Below, piece by piece: positions 8,940-17,975 of a stretch of DNA of 64,000 nucleotides. Within the stretch, counting starts at the first letter, position 1; each line of letters opens with the position of its first letter. Source of the DNA: an uncultured Hyphomicrobiales bacterium (GTDB lineage Bacteria > Pseudomonadota > Alphaproteobacteria > Rhizobiales > Beijerinckiaceae); assembly GCA_903902915.1 (NCBI GenBank), contig CAIUWR010000071.1, positions 31,477-95,476 of the forward strand. Reading direction: 5' to 3'. A model generated the notes under the pieces. That model had not been told where the DNA came from and searched no databases. It saw nothing but the letters and a program-made list of their open reading frames with translations. Made by a program: the position numbers and the translations under genes.

Positions 8940-10076
8940 TTACGCCTTCAGGAAATTCGGATGCACCACCGCGCCATCGCGGGTCAGCAAGGTCGCTTTC
9001 ACAAGCTCATCGTCCCAATTGGGAGCGAAGGTTTTCGTTTCCTTGTCGATGAGCGTGTCCAGGAAGGCGAGCAGATTGCGCGCATAAAGGCTGGAGGCGG
9101 TGGCGGCGAGGCGGCCGGGAACATTGAGATGGCCGACGATCTTCACGCCGTTGTCCGTGACCACGGTCTGGCCGGGAATCGACAGCGCGCAATTGCCGCC
9201 GCGCTCCACCGCCAGATCAACGATGACCGAGCCCGGCCGCATGGAATGAACCATGTCGGCGCTGATCAGCTTTGGCGCGGGGCGTCCGGGAATCAGCGCC
9301 GTGGTGATGACGATATCCTGCTTGGCGATATGGGCGGCGGTGAGGGCGGCCTGTTTGGCCTGATAGTCCTTCGACATTTCCCTGGCGTAGCCGCCCGCCG
9401 TCTGCGCCTGCGTGAATTCCTCGTCCTCGACGGCCAGAAACTTCGCGCCGAGGGACTCGACCTGTTCCTTGGTGGCGGGGCGCACATCTGTGGCGGTGAC
9501 GATGGCGCCGAGGCGCCGCGCGGTGGCGATGGCCTGAAGGCCTGCGACGCCGACGCCCATGATGAAGATCTTGGCGGCTGGAACAGTGCCTGCGGCGGTC
9601 ATCATCATCGGAAGGGCGCGGCCGTATTCGCCGGCGCCGTCGATGACGGCGCGATAGCCCGCCAGATTGGCCTGAGACGAGAGCACGTCCATCACCTGCG
9701 CGCGGGTGATGCGGGGCATCAATTCCATGGCGAAGGTGGAGAGGCCCGCTTGGGCGAGCGCGGCGAGCGCCTCGTCCTGCCCATAGGGGTCCATGATGGC
9801 GATGACGGCGGCGCCGTGGGCCGCGCCCGCCAGATCGGCCGCGCTGGGCCTGCGGACGGCGAGGATCACCTGCGCGCCCTCGACAGCCTCGGCAAGGTTT
9901 GCGGCGATCTGCGCGCCAGCGGCAGCGTAATCGGCGTCGGGAATGCCGGAGGCGGACCCCGCCCCCGTCTGCACCGCAACCTCAGCGCCAAGGGCGGCGA
10001 GTTTCCTGACCGTTTCCGGCGTCACGGCGACGCGGGTCTCGATGGAGAGGTCTTCAGCAGGAACGGCGATGCGCAT
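8940..10076 (-). CDS. pntAA: NAD(P) transhydrogenase subunit alpha part 1
   Basis: A 378-residue soluble NAD(H)-binding subunit related to alanine dehydrogenase. The N-terminus ([20 protein letters not shown]) and the Rossmann motif [19 protein letters not shown] are both present. It is the first gene of the three-gene transhydrogenase operon. Confidence 0.94.
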   Translation of the reverse strand: MRIAVPAEDLSIETRVAVTPETVRKLAALGAEVAVQTGAGSASGIPDADYAAAGAQIAANLAEAVEGAQVILAVRRPSAADLAGAAHGAAVIAIMDPYGQDEALAALAQAGLSTFAMELMPRITRAQVMDVLSSQANLAGYRAVIDGAGEYGRALPMMMTAAGTVPAAKIFIMGVGVAGLQAIATARRLGAIVTATDVRPATKEQVESLGAKFLAVEDEEFTQAQTAGGYAREMSKDYQAKQAALTAAHIAKQDIVITTALIPGRPAPKLISADMVHSMRPGSVIVDLAVERGGNCALSIPGQTVVTDNGVKIVGHLNVPGRLAATASSLYARNLLAFLDTLIDKETKTFAPNWDDELVKATLLTRDGAVVHPNFLKA

Positions 10077-10176
10077 GCTAAGGCTCCGATGAAACCCGAC
10101 AGTCCGAACCGCAAACCCTCGCGAAAGCGGCCCGCCGACCAGCGCCGGAGGGCGCGGGCCAGTGGCCGTTCAGGCT

Positions 10177-10326
10177 TCAGAGAAGGGTGACGGCCATGAA
10201 CACGACAATGGCGATGACGGCGATTGTGCCCCACTTCGTCAAGGAAACAAACAGCTTGTAGGTGTTTTCGTGCTCGACGTAGTCCATGTCCGGATGGCCG
10301 GTTGCGACGGTCTGATGATTAGCCAT
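10177..10326 (-). CDS. aa3-type cytochrome c oxidase subunit IV
   Basis: A 49-residue protein matching the small bacterial aa3 oxidase subunit IV family: HPDMDYVEHENTYKLF followed by KWGT and one transmembrane helix. The reading frame is open upstream, but the ATG at 10326 with a GAGGG ribosome-binding site gives the family start. It lies 100 bp upstream of pntAA on the same strand, a common pairing in Rhizobiales, although the oxidase catalytic genes are not in this window. Confidence 0.85.
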   Translation of the reverse strand: MANHQTVATGHPDMDYVEHENTYKLFVSLTKWGTIAVIAIVVFMAVTLL

Positions 10327-10348
10327 GATCCCCTCGGAAAGGTTCGCT

Positions 10349-10936
10349 TCAATTTCGTTCCATTTGCTTAGCCGAAACCGAGGTTGGCCGCAACGTGGCG
10401 TGCGCATTCCGGGCCTGTCGGAACACGAACAAAACATAGGCGGAAAGGCCAAGCGCGCCGCAAAGATGGAGCATCCACAGCCGCCCCGCCTCCGCCACGT
10501 CCGGCCCCGCCCAGAACCGCCCGATCACCAAAGCGGCGATGGGCAGCGCCAGCGCCAGCCTGCGCGGCCCCGCCTCGCCCGCGCGAAACAGCAGCGCGCC
10601 CACCAGCAGAACCGGCGCATAATAAGCCTCGACCCAGCAGCCCGGACCCAGCCGCAGCACGACCATGAAAGTCACAAGCGTTCCCGCGGAGGTCAGTAGC
10701 ACGCGCCCCGCCGCCGCGCTCGCATGGCCCACGAAGGGCACGGCCAGAAACAGCGGCGTGGTCGCCCAGGCGACGGATGCCGCCCAGCCGGGCGCGCCGA
10801 TGATCCACACGACGCCCAGCGGATAGAAGGGCTGGCTGGACCCGACCAGCAGGGCGACCCCATTGGCCGCTTGCTGGAGCGGATCGTCCGTGGCGGTGCG
10901 CTCGCGCCAGAACTGCTTGAGGCGTGAAGCGATCAC
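10349..10936 (-). CDS. hypothetical integral membrane protein
   Basis: A 195-residue protein with about five hydrophobic segments (for example GVVWIIGAPGWAASVAWATT, and LPIAALVIGRFWAG). No known family is recognised. Its ATG overlaps the stop of the ABC1 kinase by 4 bp (ATGA), so the two are translated together. The pairing suggests a role near the membrane or in quinone metabolism, but that is only context. Confidence 0.6.
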   Translation of the reverse strand: MIASRLKQFWRERTATDDPLQQAANGVALLVGSSQPFYPLGVVWIIGAPGWAASVAWATTPLFLAVPFVGHASAAAGRVLLTSAGTLVTFMVVLRLGPGCWVEAYYAPVLLVGALLFRAGEAGPRRLALALPIAALVIGRFWAGPDVAEAGRLWMLHLCGALGLSAYVLFVFRQARNAHATLRPTSVSAKQMERN

Positions 10937-12291
10937 GCTTTGTGCCGCCCATGGCTGGTGAGGCCGACCAGATCCATGGCGGCGCGCTGGCGCTCGTCGA
11001 TGGCTGCGACCGAGAAATTCTCGCCGATGGCGGCTTCGAAAAGCTGATGGAAATTCAGCTTGGCGTCCAGATGCAAGAACACGCCGCCAAGGCCAATGGC
11101 GGCCCTGTCCATGAAGACGAATTCGCGCGGCACTTTCACTGGCCCCTTTTCCTTCAGGGCCTTGTGGACGGTGAAGGCCTCCTTGCGCCCATATTTGCCC
11201 GGCTCCACGCCATCCGCGATGGTCCGCACCCGGTCATCCAGCAGCGGTCCATAAATGAAGCGCGCCCAAATATTGAGAACCTCGATCAGATCCTTGCGCA
11301 GGCCCTTGAAGCCCCAGGTCTCATAGGCGTGCACCACCTGCGCCGGATCATCGCGCATGAGGCCCTGATAGAGATCGACCACCCCGCCCACGAAGGACGG
11401 CGGGAAGATGCGCACGCAGCCGTAGTCGAGCAGGTTGATCCCCTCGCCCTCGCCAAAGACCGTGTAATTGCCCAGATGCGGATCCCCGTGAATCACGCCA
11501 TATTGGCTGAAGGGCTGCCACCAGGCGCGGAACATGGCCATGGCGATGCGGTTGCGCACCTCCTGATCGGCCGTCTTGAAGGTGAGCAGCTTGCGCCCTT
11601 CCAACCAGTCCATGGTCAAGAGGCGTCCGGTGGAGAGGTCCGGCCAGCTGCCGGGCACGCGCACTTCGTCATGGTCAGCCAGAATATGGGCGTAGAGCGC
11701 CGCGTGCTTGGCCTCGCGGCGATAATCCAGCTCCTCGCGCACCCGCTCGCCAATCTCCACCGCGATCTCGCGCGTGTCGATGGCGCTATCCATGCGCCGA
11801 TGCAAGGCGAAGAGCACGTCGAGCTGGGAGAGGTCGGCCTCCACGGCGGAGGCCATGTCGGGATATTGCAGCTTGCTGGCGAGCGGGCGTCCCTCGAGGC
11901 TCTCGGCGCGATGCACCTGTCCCAGCGAGGCGGCGGCGGCGGGGTGCAGGTCGAAGGACGCGAAACGCTCGCGCCATTGCGGCCCCAGCTCCGCCATCAT
12001 GCGGCGCTTGACGAAGGCCGCGCCCATGGGCGGCGCGTCGGACTGCAATTGCTGCAAAGCTTCAGCATATTCGGGCGGCAAAGCGTCGGGAATGGTGGCG
12101 AGCAATTGCGCCACCTTCATCATCGGCCCCTTGAGACCCCCCAAAGCCTTGGCCAAAACCGCCGCATTGTCAGCGCCGCCCCCGAACAGGGAGGCGGCGG
12201 CCATGCGCGCGGCGACCCCGCCCGCATTGGCGCCCACCCGCGCATAACGGGCGGCGCGGGCGGAAAAGCGATTGGCTTCGTTGTCGGTCAT
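10933..12291 (-). CDS. ABC1/AarF (UbiB-like) family protein kinase
   Basis: A 452-residue atypical kinase of the ABC1/ADCK/UbiB family, linked elsewhere to ubiquinone synthesis. The family KxGQ-like segment is represented by PMMKVAQLL near residue 75, an AAASLGQVHRA A-rich loop follows, and the catalytic HGDPHLGNY and LLDYGCVR motifs lie near residues 265-295. It is longer at the C-terminus than a minimal kinase domain. Directly downstream and overlapping is a small membrane protein gene. Confidence 0.85.
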   Translation of the reverse strand: MTDNEANRFSARAARYARVGANAGGVAARMAAASLFGGGADNAAVLAKALGGLKGPMMKVAQLLATIPDALPPEYAEALQQLQSDAPPMGAAFVKRRMMAELGPQWRERFASFDLHPAAAASLGQVHRAESLEGRPLASKLQYPDMASAVEADLSQLDVLFALHRRMDSAIDTREIAVEIGERVREELDYRREAKHAALYAHILADHDEVRVPGSWPDLSTGRLLTMDWLEGRKLLTFKTADQEVRNRIAMAMFRAWWQPFSQYGVIHGDPHLGNYTVFGEGEGINLLDYGCVRIFPPSFVGGVVDLYQGLMRDDPAQVVHAYETWGFKGLRKDLIEVLNIWARFIYGPLLDDRVRTIADGVEPGKYGRKEAFTVHKALKEKGPVKVPREFVFMDRAAIGLGGVFLHLDAKLNFHQLFEAAIGENFSVAAIDERQRAAMDLVGLTSHGRHKA

Positions 12292-12361
12292 CGGGGGAAC
12301 CAGGGCTGCGGGACAGGCTTCACGTAAGGGCCACTGGCCGATTTACGAGCCCCGCCCCGGT

Positions 12362-13561
12362 TCAGACCGGCGCCGTGTTCACATTATAGGTGAACAGCCA
12401 CTCATAACGGGCGGCGACCGCGTCGGCGCTCCACTCGCGGTCGATATAGGCGTCGGCCTTGGCGGGATCGCGATAGTCCGGGTTATGGAAATGCCGCACC
12501 ATGTCATTGGCGCCCGCCACCATGCGGTTGTCGCGCTCCAGCCGCGCGGCCTCATAGCGCCGCAGGGCGGTGGGCACGTCGTCATAGGCGTCCAGACAGC
12601 GGGCGAGCACCACCCCATCCTCCAGCGCCATGACGGCGCCCTGAGCGAGGAAGGGCAAGGTCGGATGGCAAGCGTCGCCCAGCAGCGCCACGCGGCCATA
12701 GGCGAAGCGGGTGAGCGGCTCGCGCACCAGATAGGCCCATTGCAGCAGCTTGGGAGCGGCGTCGATCATCACATGGATGTCCTCGTGCCAGCCCGCGAAA
12801 TCGGCGTGGCACTGGGCCTTCGTCCCCTCCACCGTCCAGGCGGTTTCTTTCCACTCGGCGCGCTCGACAGTGGCGGCGAGGTTGAAGATTTCGCCATCGC
12901 GCAGCGGATAATGCACCACATGGCCGTTGGGGCCGATCCAGTTCACCGCCATGCTGGCGCGCATGCGCTCGGGCAGGGCGTCGAGCGGGATCACGCCGCG
13001 CCAGATCATCATGCCGGGGTAGCGGGAGGGCGCGTCATTGGCGGTCTTCTGACGCACCACGGAATTGACGCCATCGCAGCCGATGAGGGCGTCGCCCTCG
13101 AAGGTGCGGCCATCCTGAAGGGTGAGGAAGACCTTGCCGTCGCGCTCCTCGAAGGAGGCGCAGCGGGCGTTGAGATGCAGCACATCCGGCCGCTGGCGCA
13201 GCACCGCATCGCTGACGGCGGTGAGAAGATCGGGCCGGTAGACCGTGAGATAGGGATAGCCGTAGCGCTCCAGCGCGGCGGGGCCCATGTCGAAGAGCTT
13301 CCAGACCTTGCCGGTGTTCCACAGCCGCACTTCCTTGCGCTCGGCCCGGCAGGACAATGTGCGCAGGGTCTCGAAGGCGCCGATGGAGTCGAGCGCCCGG
13401 TTGCCGTTGGGGCTGATCTGGATGCCCGCGCCCACTTCGCGCAGTTCGCCCGCCTGTTCGAAAATCGCCACATCGAAGCCACGCTGCAACAACGCCGCCG
13501 CCGTCGTCATGCCGCCGATGCCACCACCGGCGATGAGAATGCGAGGTTTGGATGCAGCCAC
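12362..13561 (-). CDS. FAD-dependent monooxygenase (salicylate hydroxylase-like)
   Basis: A 399-residue group A flavoprotein hydroxylase. The FAD Rossmann motif ILIAGGGIGGMTTAAALL is at residues 8-25. The central region holds GCDGVNSVVRQ (the DG motif), and GDACHPTLPFLAQGAVMALED is the second FAD motif. The family covers salicylate hydroxylase, 6-hydroxynicotinate 3-monooxygenase and similar aromatic hydroxylases that use NAD(P)H and oxygen. The exact aromatic substrate is unknown, and no pathway partner is adjacent. Confidence 0.8.
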   Translation of the reverse strand: MAASKPRILIAGGGIGGMTTAAALLQRGFDVAIFEQAGELREVGAGIQISPNGNRALDSIGAFETLRTLSCRAERKEVRLWNTGKVWKLFDMGPAALERYGYPYLTVYRPDLLTAVSDAVLRQRPDVLHLNARCASFEERDGKVFLTLQDGRTFEGDALIGCDGVNSVVRQKTANDAPSRYPGMMIWRGVIPLDALPERMRASMAVNWIGPNGHVVHYPLRDGEIFNLAATVERAEWKETAWTVEGTKAQCHADFAGWHEDIHVMIDAAPKLLQWAYLVREPLTRFAYGRVALLGDACHPTLPFLAQGAVMALEDGVVLARCLDAYDDVPTALRRYEAARLERDNRMVAGANDMVRHFHNPDYRDPAKADAYIDREWSADAVAARYEWLFTYNVNTAPV

Positions 13562-13626
13562 TTGCGCGTCTCCTGTCGTTGCAGTTGTCCTAGCTCAGGA
13601 GACGGCGCGGGGGCAAATGAAGGCGA

Positions 13627-14010
13627 TCATTTCGGCCAGTTGTCGCGGATCCAGCGGGCGAGGGAGTCTTCGCTGATTTCGCCTGCGGCGAGGCCGAGGA
13701 TGATGACGGTCGCATCGGCTGCCGACGGCGCGAAGGCGATGTCGTTCAACCTAAGAAAAGTCATCATGCACTGAAAGGCGATGCGCTTGTTGCCATCTAT
13801 GAAGGGATGGTTCTTGGCCAAGCCAAAGGCATAGGAAGCCGCGAGCGTGGCCAGATCCGTCTCGCCATAATGCCAGCGATTGACGGGGCGCATGATCGCG
13901 GATTCCAGAAGTCCGAGATCGCGGATGCCGTCAGGTCCGCCAAAGACGGCCAGTTGCTCGGCGTGAAGGTCGACGACCTCCGTCAGGTCGAGCCAGAGAG
14001 GCTCGCTCAT
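13627..14010 (-). CDS. doc: Doc-type (death-on-curing) toxin, Fic fold
   Basis: A 127-residue Fic/Doc-family protein. The Fic motif reads HPFIDGNKR, the Doc form (GNKR rather than GNGR), at about residues 68-76. Known Doc proteins phosphorylate EF-Tu and stop translation. The ATG overlaps the antitoxin stop (ATGA), so the pair is translationally coupled. The length and the segment RDLGLLESAI near residue 30 are typical of Doc. It is probably functional, since all motif residues are present. Confidence 0.88.
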   Translation of the reverse strand: MSEPLWLDLTEVVDLHAEQLAVFGGPDGIRDLGLLESAIMRPVNRWHYGETDLATLAASYAFGLAKNHPFIDGNKRIAFQCMMTFLRLNDIAFAPSAADATVIILGLAAGEISEDSLARWIRDNWPK

Positions 14011-14267
14011 TTCGCAAGCTCCCGGAAGGTGTCCTTGTACTCGTCCATCACCTTGCGGGCGATGGCCATGACCTTGGCGTGCTTGGGATCATAGGGGCTG
14101 AGCTTCACCCCACGCTCCGTCTGCTCCACCACATGCATCTTGTCGCCATCCTTGAGGTCAAGGCGGGCGAGCAGGTCCTTGGGCAGGATGAAGCCAAGGG
14201 AATTGCCGATCTTGCGGATCTGGAGGACATAGCCTTCGATCTCGATAGTCCGGGGGGCTTCGTTCAT
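14007..14267 (-). CDS. AbrB/MazE-type antitoxin
   Basis: An 86-residue DNA-binding protein with the swapped-hairpin AbrB/MazE fold: LQIRKIGNSLGFILPKDLLARL at about residues 15-36, then a LKDGDKMHVVEQ strand. The C-terminal tail would wrap the Doc toxin. The start at 14267 is chosen because the fold begins just after it and the palindromic operator lies just upstream; the open frame runs further into the operator and the peptidase gene. The classical Doc partner is Phd, so this is an AbrB-Doc combination. Confidence 0.85.
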   Translation of the reverse strand: MNEAPRTIEIEGYVLQIRKIGNSLGFILPKDLLARLDLKDGDKMHVVEQTERGVKLSPYDPKHAKVMAIARKVMDEYKDTFRELAK

Positions 14268-14276
14268 GGGGCGGCT

Positions 14277-14305
14277 CCTGTGTTGTACAGGCTGTATAAC
14301 ACAGG
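14277..14305 (-). promoter_or_regulatory. 29-bp palindromic operator of the toxin-antitoxin operon
   Basis: CCTGTGTTGTACAG (14277-14290) and CTGTATAACACAGG (14292-14305) are inverted repeats with a single mismatch around one central base. The site ends 9 bp upstream of the antitoxin ATG. It fits the usual autoregulation by the toxin-antitoxin complex. It also lies within the 50 bp between the pair and the pepF stop. Confidence 0.75.
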
Positions 14306-14317
14306 AAACCGCCGCCC

Positions 14318-16183
14318 TCAACGCCCGCCGGAGGCCTCCATGGTCTCGAGCTCGGCGATCATCCCCTCGATCATGTTCAGCCCGATCTGCCAGAAGCCGG
14401 GATCGCGCGCGTCGAGGCCGAAGGGCGCCAGCAGTTCGGAATAATGTTTGGAGCCGCCCGCCGACAGCAGGGCGAAATATTTCTCCACGAAGCCGCTCTG
14501 CGCATTCTGATAGACGCCATAGAGCGAATTCACGAGGCAATCCCCGAAAGCGTAGGCGTAGACATAGAAGGGCGAATGCACGAAATGCGGGATATAGGCC
14601 CAGAAGGTCTCGTAGCCCTCATGTAGGGCGATGGACGGTCCGAGACTTTCCGCCTGCACGCTCATCCAGAGTTCGCCAATGCGCTCGGCGGTCAATTCGC
14701 CCTCGCGTCGCGCCTCGTGCAACTTGCGCTCGAAGGAATAGAAGGCGATCTGCCGCACCACCGTATTGATCATGTCTTCCACCTTGGCGGCGAGCATGGC
14801 CCGACGCTGGTCGGGGCCAGCTTCCGCCAGCAAGGTGCGGAAGGTCAGCATTTCGCCAAACACGCTGGCGGTTTCGGCCAGCGTCAGAGGGGTGGGGGCC
14901 ATCAACGCGCCATTGTGGGCGGCCAGCACCTGATGTACGCCGTGCCCCAATTCATGGGCCAGCGTCATCACATCGCGCGGCTTGCCCTGATAGTTCAGCA
15001 GCACATAGGGATGGGCGGAGGGAACCGTGGGATGGGCGAAGGCGCCGGGCGCCTTGCCGGGCCGCACGGGCGCGTCGATCCATTTCTCATCGAAGAAGCG
15101 GCGGGCGATCTCCGCCATCCTTGGCGAGAAGGCGCCATAGGCTTGCAGCACCACATGACGCGCGTCTTCCCAATTATAGGAGCGCGTGGGCACGTTGGGC
15201 AGCGGGGCGTTGCGGTCCCAATGATCGAGCTGGTCCTTGCCGAACCATTTCGCCTTCAGCTTGTAATAACGGTGCGACAGGCGCGGATAGGCCGCCTGCA
15301 CGGCGGCGACCAGCGAATCCACCACTTCCCGCTCGACGCGGTTCGACAGATGGCGGGAATCGGCCACATCCTGAAACCCGCGCCAGCGGTCGCCGATCTC
15401 CTTGTCCTTGGCCAGCACATTGGTGATGAGGGCGAAGGTGCGCTGATTGGCGCGCAGGGTCGTGGCCAGCGCCTCGGCGGCCTCCTTGCGGACGGAAGCC
15501 TGTTTATCCTGCATGAGGTTCAAGGTGGGTTCGAGCGTCAGCTCCTTGTCGCCCACCTTGAAGCGCAGCGAGGCGATGGTCTCGTCGAAGAGCCGGTTCC
15601 AGGCGCCGCGCCCTGTGACGGATTTTTCGTGGAACAGCTCCTCGACCCGATCCTCAAGCTGATAGGGCTTTTCGCGCCGCACATCTTCGAGCCACGGGCG
15701 ATAGTGGGAAAGCGGCGGCGCGCGCATGGCCGCCTCGATCACGGCGTCGTCGATTCGGTTGAGCTCCAGGGTCAGAAACAGCAGGTCGGTGGAAGCGGTG
15801 GTGATTTTTTCCTGGGCGTCGCCGAAAAATTTGGCGCGCAGCGGATCGGTCGTGTCGCCCGCGTAGATGAGGCCCGCATAGGACATGACTCGCCCGATCA
15901 GATCCTCCAGCCGCTCATAAAGTTGCAGCATCTCGAACAAGGCCTGCGAGGCGCCCGGCGCGCCAGCGACCGCCGCCAGCTTGCCCCGATAGGCCTGCGC
16001 GAAAGATCTGGAATCGCTCAGCGCCCGGGCCAGATCGGCGGCATATTCGGGAGATTCCATGCCCGGATAGAGATCGGCCAGATTCCATTCCGGCAACCCG
16101 CCCGCCGCTGGGGCGGCCCCCTGGTCAAGCGCGGAACGGACGATCGGGGCATGGCTGAAGGGGGAAGGGCGCATCGGGGACAT
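14318..16183 (-). CDS. pepF: M3-family oligoendopeptidase F
   Basis: A 621-residue zinc metallopeptidase that cleaves short peptides in the cytoplasm. The zinc motif HELGH (in LAHELGHGVHQVL) lies at about residues 411-415, with the third ligand glutamate in ETASVFGE about 25 residues later. The N-terminal helical lobe (residues 1-200) is complete and the length is normal for PepF. It is transcribed towards the toxin-antitoxin pair, but the operator between them suggests separate control. Confidence 0.92.
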   Translation of the reverse strand: MSPMRPSPFSHAPIVRSALDQGAAPAAGGLPEWNLADLYPGMESPEYAADLARALSDSRSFAQAYRGKLAAVAGAPGASQALFEMLQLYERLEDLIGRVMSYAGLIYAGDTTDPLRAKFFGDAQEKITTASTDLLFLTLELNRIDDAVIEAAMRAPPLSHYRPWLEDVRREKPYQLEDRVEELFHEKSVTGRGAWNRLFDETIASLRFKVGDKELTLEPTLNLMQDKQASVRKEAAEALATTLRANQRTFALITNVLAKDKEIGDRWRGFQDVADSRHLSNRVEREVVDSLVAAVQAAYPRLSHRYYKLKAKWFGKDQLDHWDRNAPLPNVPTRSYNWEDARHVVLQAYGAFSPRMAEIARRFFDEKWIDAPVRPGKAPGAFAHPTVPSAHPYVLLNYQGKPRDVMTLAHELGHGVHQVLAAHNGALMAPTPLTLAETASVFGEMLTFRTLLAEAGPDQRRAMLAAKVEDMINTVVRQIAFYSFERKLHEARREGELTAERIGELWMSVQAESLGPSIALHEGYETFWAYIPHFVHSPFYVYAYAFGDCLVNSLYGVYQNAQSGFVEKYFALLSAGGSKHYSELLAPFGLDARDPGFWQIGLNMIEGMIAELETMEASGGR

Positions 16184-16312
16184 CCGCTGTGAGTGTGCGC
16201 CCTATATCGGCCTTCCCACTGCGCCGATCAACCGCCTGTGCCGAAAGGTGACGCTTCCGCCACATCGTCGCCACAAAATTAATCGGCCATTTACCCTGTT
16301 CGCACAACATGA

Positions 16313-16343
16313 CTCTCGAAGCAGGCTGATTCCTGCCGGAGAG
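16313..16343 (+). promoter_or_regulatory. leader hairpin that covers the ribosome-binding site of the NtrC-like gene
   Basis: CTCTC (16313-16317) and GCAGG (16321-16325) pair with CCTGC (16332-16336) and GAGAG (16339-16343). GGAGAG, the only Shine-Dalgarno-like sequence before the ATG at 16355, is in the 3' arm, so folding would hide it. Confidence 0.45.
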
Positions 16344-16354
16344 TAAGCAACCGC

Positions 16355-17848
16355 ATGACATCGACCATCCTCATCGCCGATGACGACGCCATACAGCGTC
16401 GGCTCCTGGAAGCCATGGTCCGCCGATTCGGCTATCATGCGGAGCTGGCTGAGGGGGGCGAGGCCGCCCTTGAACGGCTCAGCGCCGCTGATCTGCCCCG
16501 CATCGATTGCCTTATTCTTGATCTTGTCATGCCTGATCTGGACGGCATGGGGGTCTTGTTGCGCATGAAAGAGCGCGGAGACACGACCCCGGTCATTGTC
16601 CAGACCTCGCCCAATTCCATCGAGGCCGTCGTGTCCGCCATGCGAGCGGGGGCCTTTGATTTCGTCGTGAAGCCGGTCGGCGCCGAGCGGCTTCAGGTCT
16701 CCATCAAAAACGCCATGCGTTTTGCGGCGCTTGAAGACGAGGTGCGCCATGCGGCGCGGCGCGGGGCGTCGGCGGCCTCATTCCGCGATATCGCGACAAC
16801 GTCTGAGAACATGAGCCGAATCCTGCGGTTGTGCGAGCGCGCCGCCAAGTCGACCATTCCCGTGCTGATCGAAGGCGAGGCGGGAGTCGGCAAGGAGCTG
16901 GTCGCGCGCGCCATCCATGGCGCCTCCGACCGTCGGGGCCGGGCCTTTCTCAGCGTCAATTGCGCCGGGCTGCCGGAAAGCTGTGTCGAATCCCTCTTGT
17001 TCGGCCACGAAAAGGGGGCCTTCACAGGCGCCACTGAAAAACAGGTCGGCAAATTCGCCGAGGCCAATGGCGGCGCCCTTTTTCTCGAAAATGTCGAGGA
17101 TCTGCCGCCGGCGGCGCAAATAAAGCTGCTGCGCGCGCTGCATGAAGGCGAAATAGAACCTGCGGGCGCGAAAAAGGCGCTGAAGGTCGATGTGCGCATC
17201 ATCACCGCCAGCAACCGCAACATGATGGAATGCGTGAAAATGGGCGCATTCCGCGAGGATCTCTATTATCGCCTTAACGTCTTCCCCATCAGCGTGCCGC
17301 CTCTGCGGGCGCGACGCGACGACATTTCCGATCTCGCCCGCCGCTTCACCGCGCGGTTCGCCGCCGAACAGGGCAAGCGCCTGCGCGGCCTCACGGCCGA
17401 AGCCCTGGGCCTGCTCACCAGTTACAATTGGCCCGGCAATGTCAGGCAACTGGAAAACGCGGTCTTCCGGGCGGTGGCCCTGGCGGAGGGCGACGAATTG
17501 ACCGTCGCGGAATTCCCGCAGGTCGCGGCGCGTGTGGACGGGTTCGACGTGCGCATTCCACCCGCCCCGGCGCTGGTCGCCCAGCCCGCGCCCCAACGCG
17601 AGATCATCCGCATCGAGGTGCGCGATCCCAATACGATGCGGCCCCTCGACGAGCACGGCAATGTCCGCAAGCTCGAAGACATGGAGGCGGAGATGATTCG
17701 CTTCGCCCTGACCTATTATCGCGGGCAAATGTCGGAAATGGCCCGCAGGCTAGGCATTGGCCGCTCGACCCTTTACCGTAAGATGAAGGACATCGGCCTT
17801 CAAGATGACGAAATTTCGGCCATAGGGTCCAGCTTCGAAGCCGCCTGA
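16355..17848 (+). CDS. NtrC-type sigma-54-dependent response regulator with altered Walker B
   Basis: A 497-residue regulator with three domains. The receiver has phosphoacceptor D56 (LILDLVMPD), T84 and K107. The AAA+ domain has Walker A GEAGVGKE at 174-181 and the sigma-54 contact loop GAFTGAT at 221-227. A Fis-type helix-turn-helix ends the protein (MSEMARRLGIGRSTLYRKMK). The Walker B segment reads FLENVEDL at 243-250, whereas the family norm is FLDE-(I/V)-x-(D/E)-L, so the magnesium-binding Asp is Glu and the catalytic Glu is Asn. It may therefore bind sigma-54 but hydrolyse ATP poorly. No histidine kinase gene is adjacent. Confidence 0.88.
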   Translation: MTSTILIADDDAIQRRLLEAMVRRFGYHAELAEGGEAALERLSAADLPRIDCLILDLVMPDLDGMGVLLRMKERGDTTPVIVQTSPNSIEAVVSAMRAGAFDFVVKPVGAERLQVSIKNAMRFAALEDEVRHAARRGASAASFRDIATTSENMSRILRLCERAAKSTIPVLIEGEAGVGKELVARAIHGASDRRGRAFLSVNCAGLPESCVESLLFGHEKGAFTGATEKQVGKFAEANGGALFLENVEDLPPAAQIKLLRALHEGEIEPAGAKKALKVDVRIITASNRNMMECVKMGAFREDLYYRLNVFPISVPPLRARRDDISDLARRFTARFAAEQGKRLRGLTAEALGLLTSYNWPGNVRQLENAVFRAVALAEGDELTVAEFPQVAARVDGFDVRIPPAPALVAQPAPQREIIRIEVRDPNTMRPLDEHGNVRKLEDMEAEMIRFALTYYRGQMSEMARRLGIGRSTLYRKMKDIGLQDDEISAIGSSFEAA

Positions 17849-17855
17849 ATATTCT

Positions 17856-17906
17856 TCAGGAGGACGCGTTCAGAACACACAGTAGCGTTTCAATCGTCTG
17901 AGTCAT
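17856..17906 (-). CDS. possible 16-residue peptide
   Basis: A short frame encoding MTQTIETLLCVLNASS on the minus strand. GGGAG stands 6 bases before its ATG, a better ribosome-binding site than many real genes here. It ends 7 bp from the stop of the NtrC-like gene, convergent with it. No homologue is recognised; it could be a chance frame. Confidence 0.2.
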   Translation of the reverse strand: MTQTIETLLCVLNASS

Positions 17907-17975
17907 CTTCAGCTCCCTTTTGGGAAGAAAAATCGGGCGGATCGGAGGCGATCCAGACCTGGAAGGGCGATCTTC

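Noticed and set aside
10924..12327. 467-codon open frame on the plus strand opposite the ABC1 kinase
   Set aside because: It is the complement of a real kinase gene with conserved motifs; its translation is low-complexity and rich in H, G and R, as expected from GC-rich antisense.
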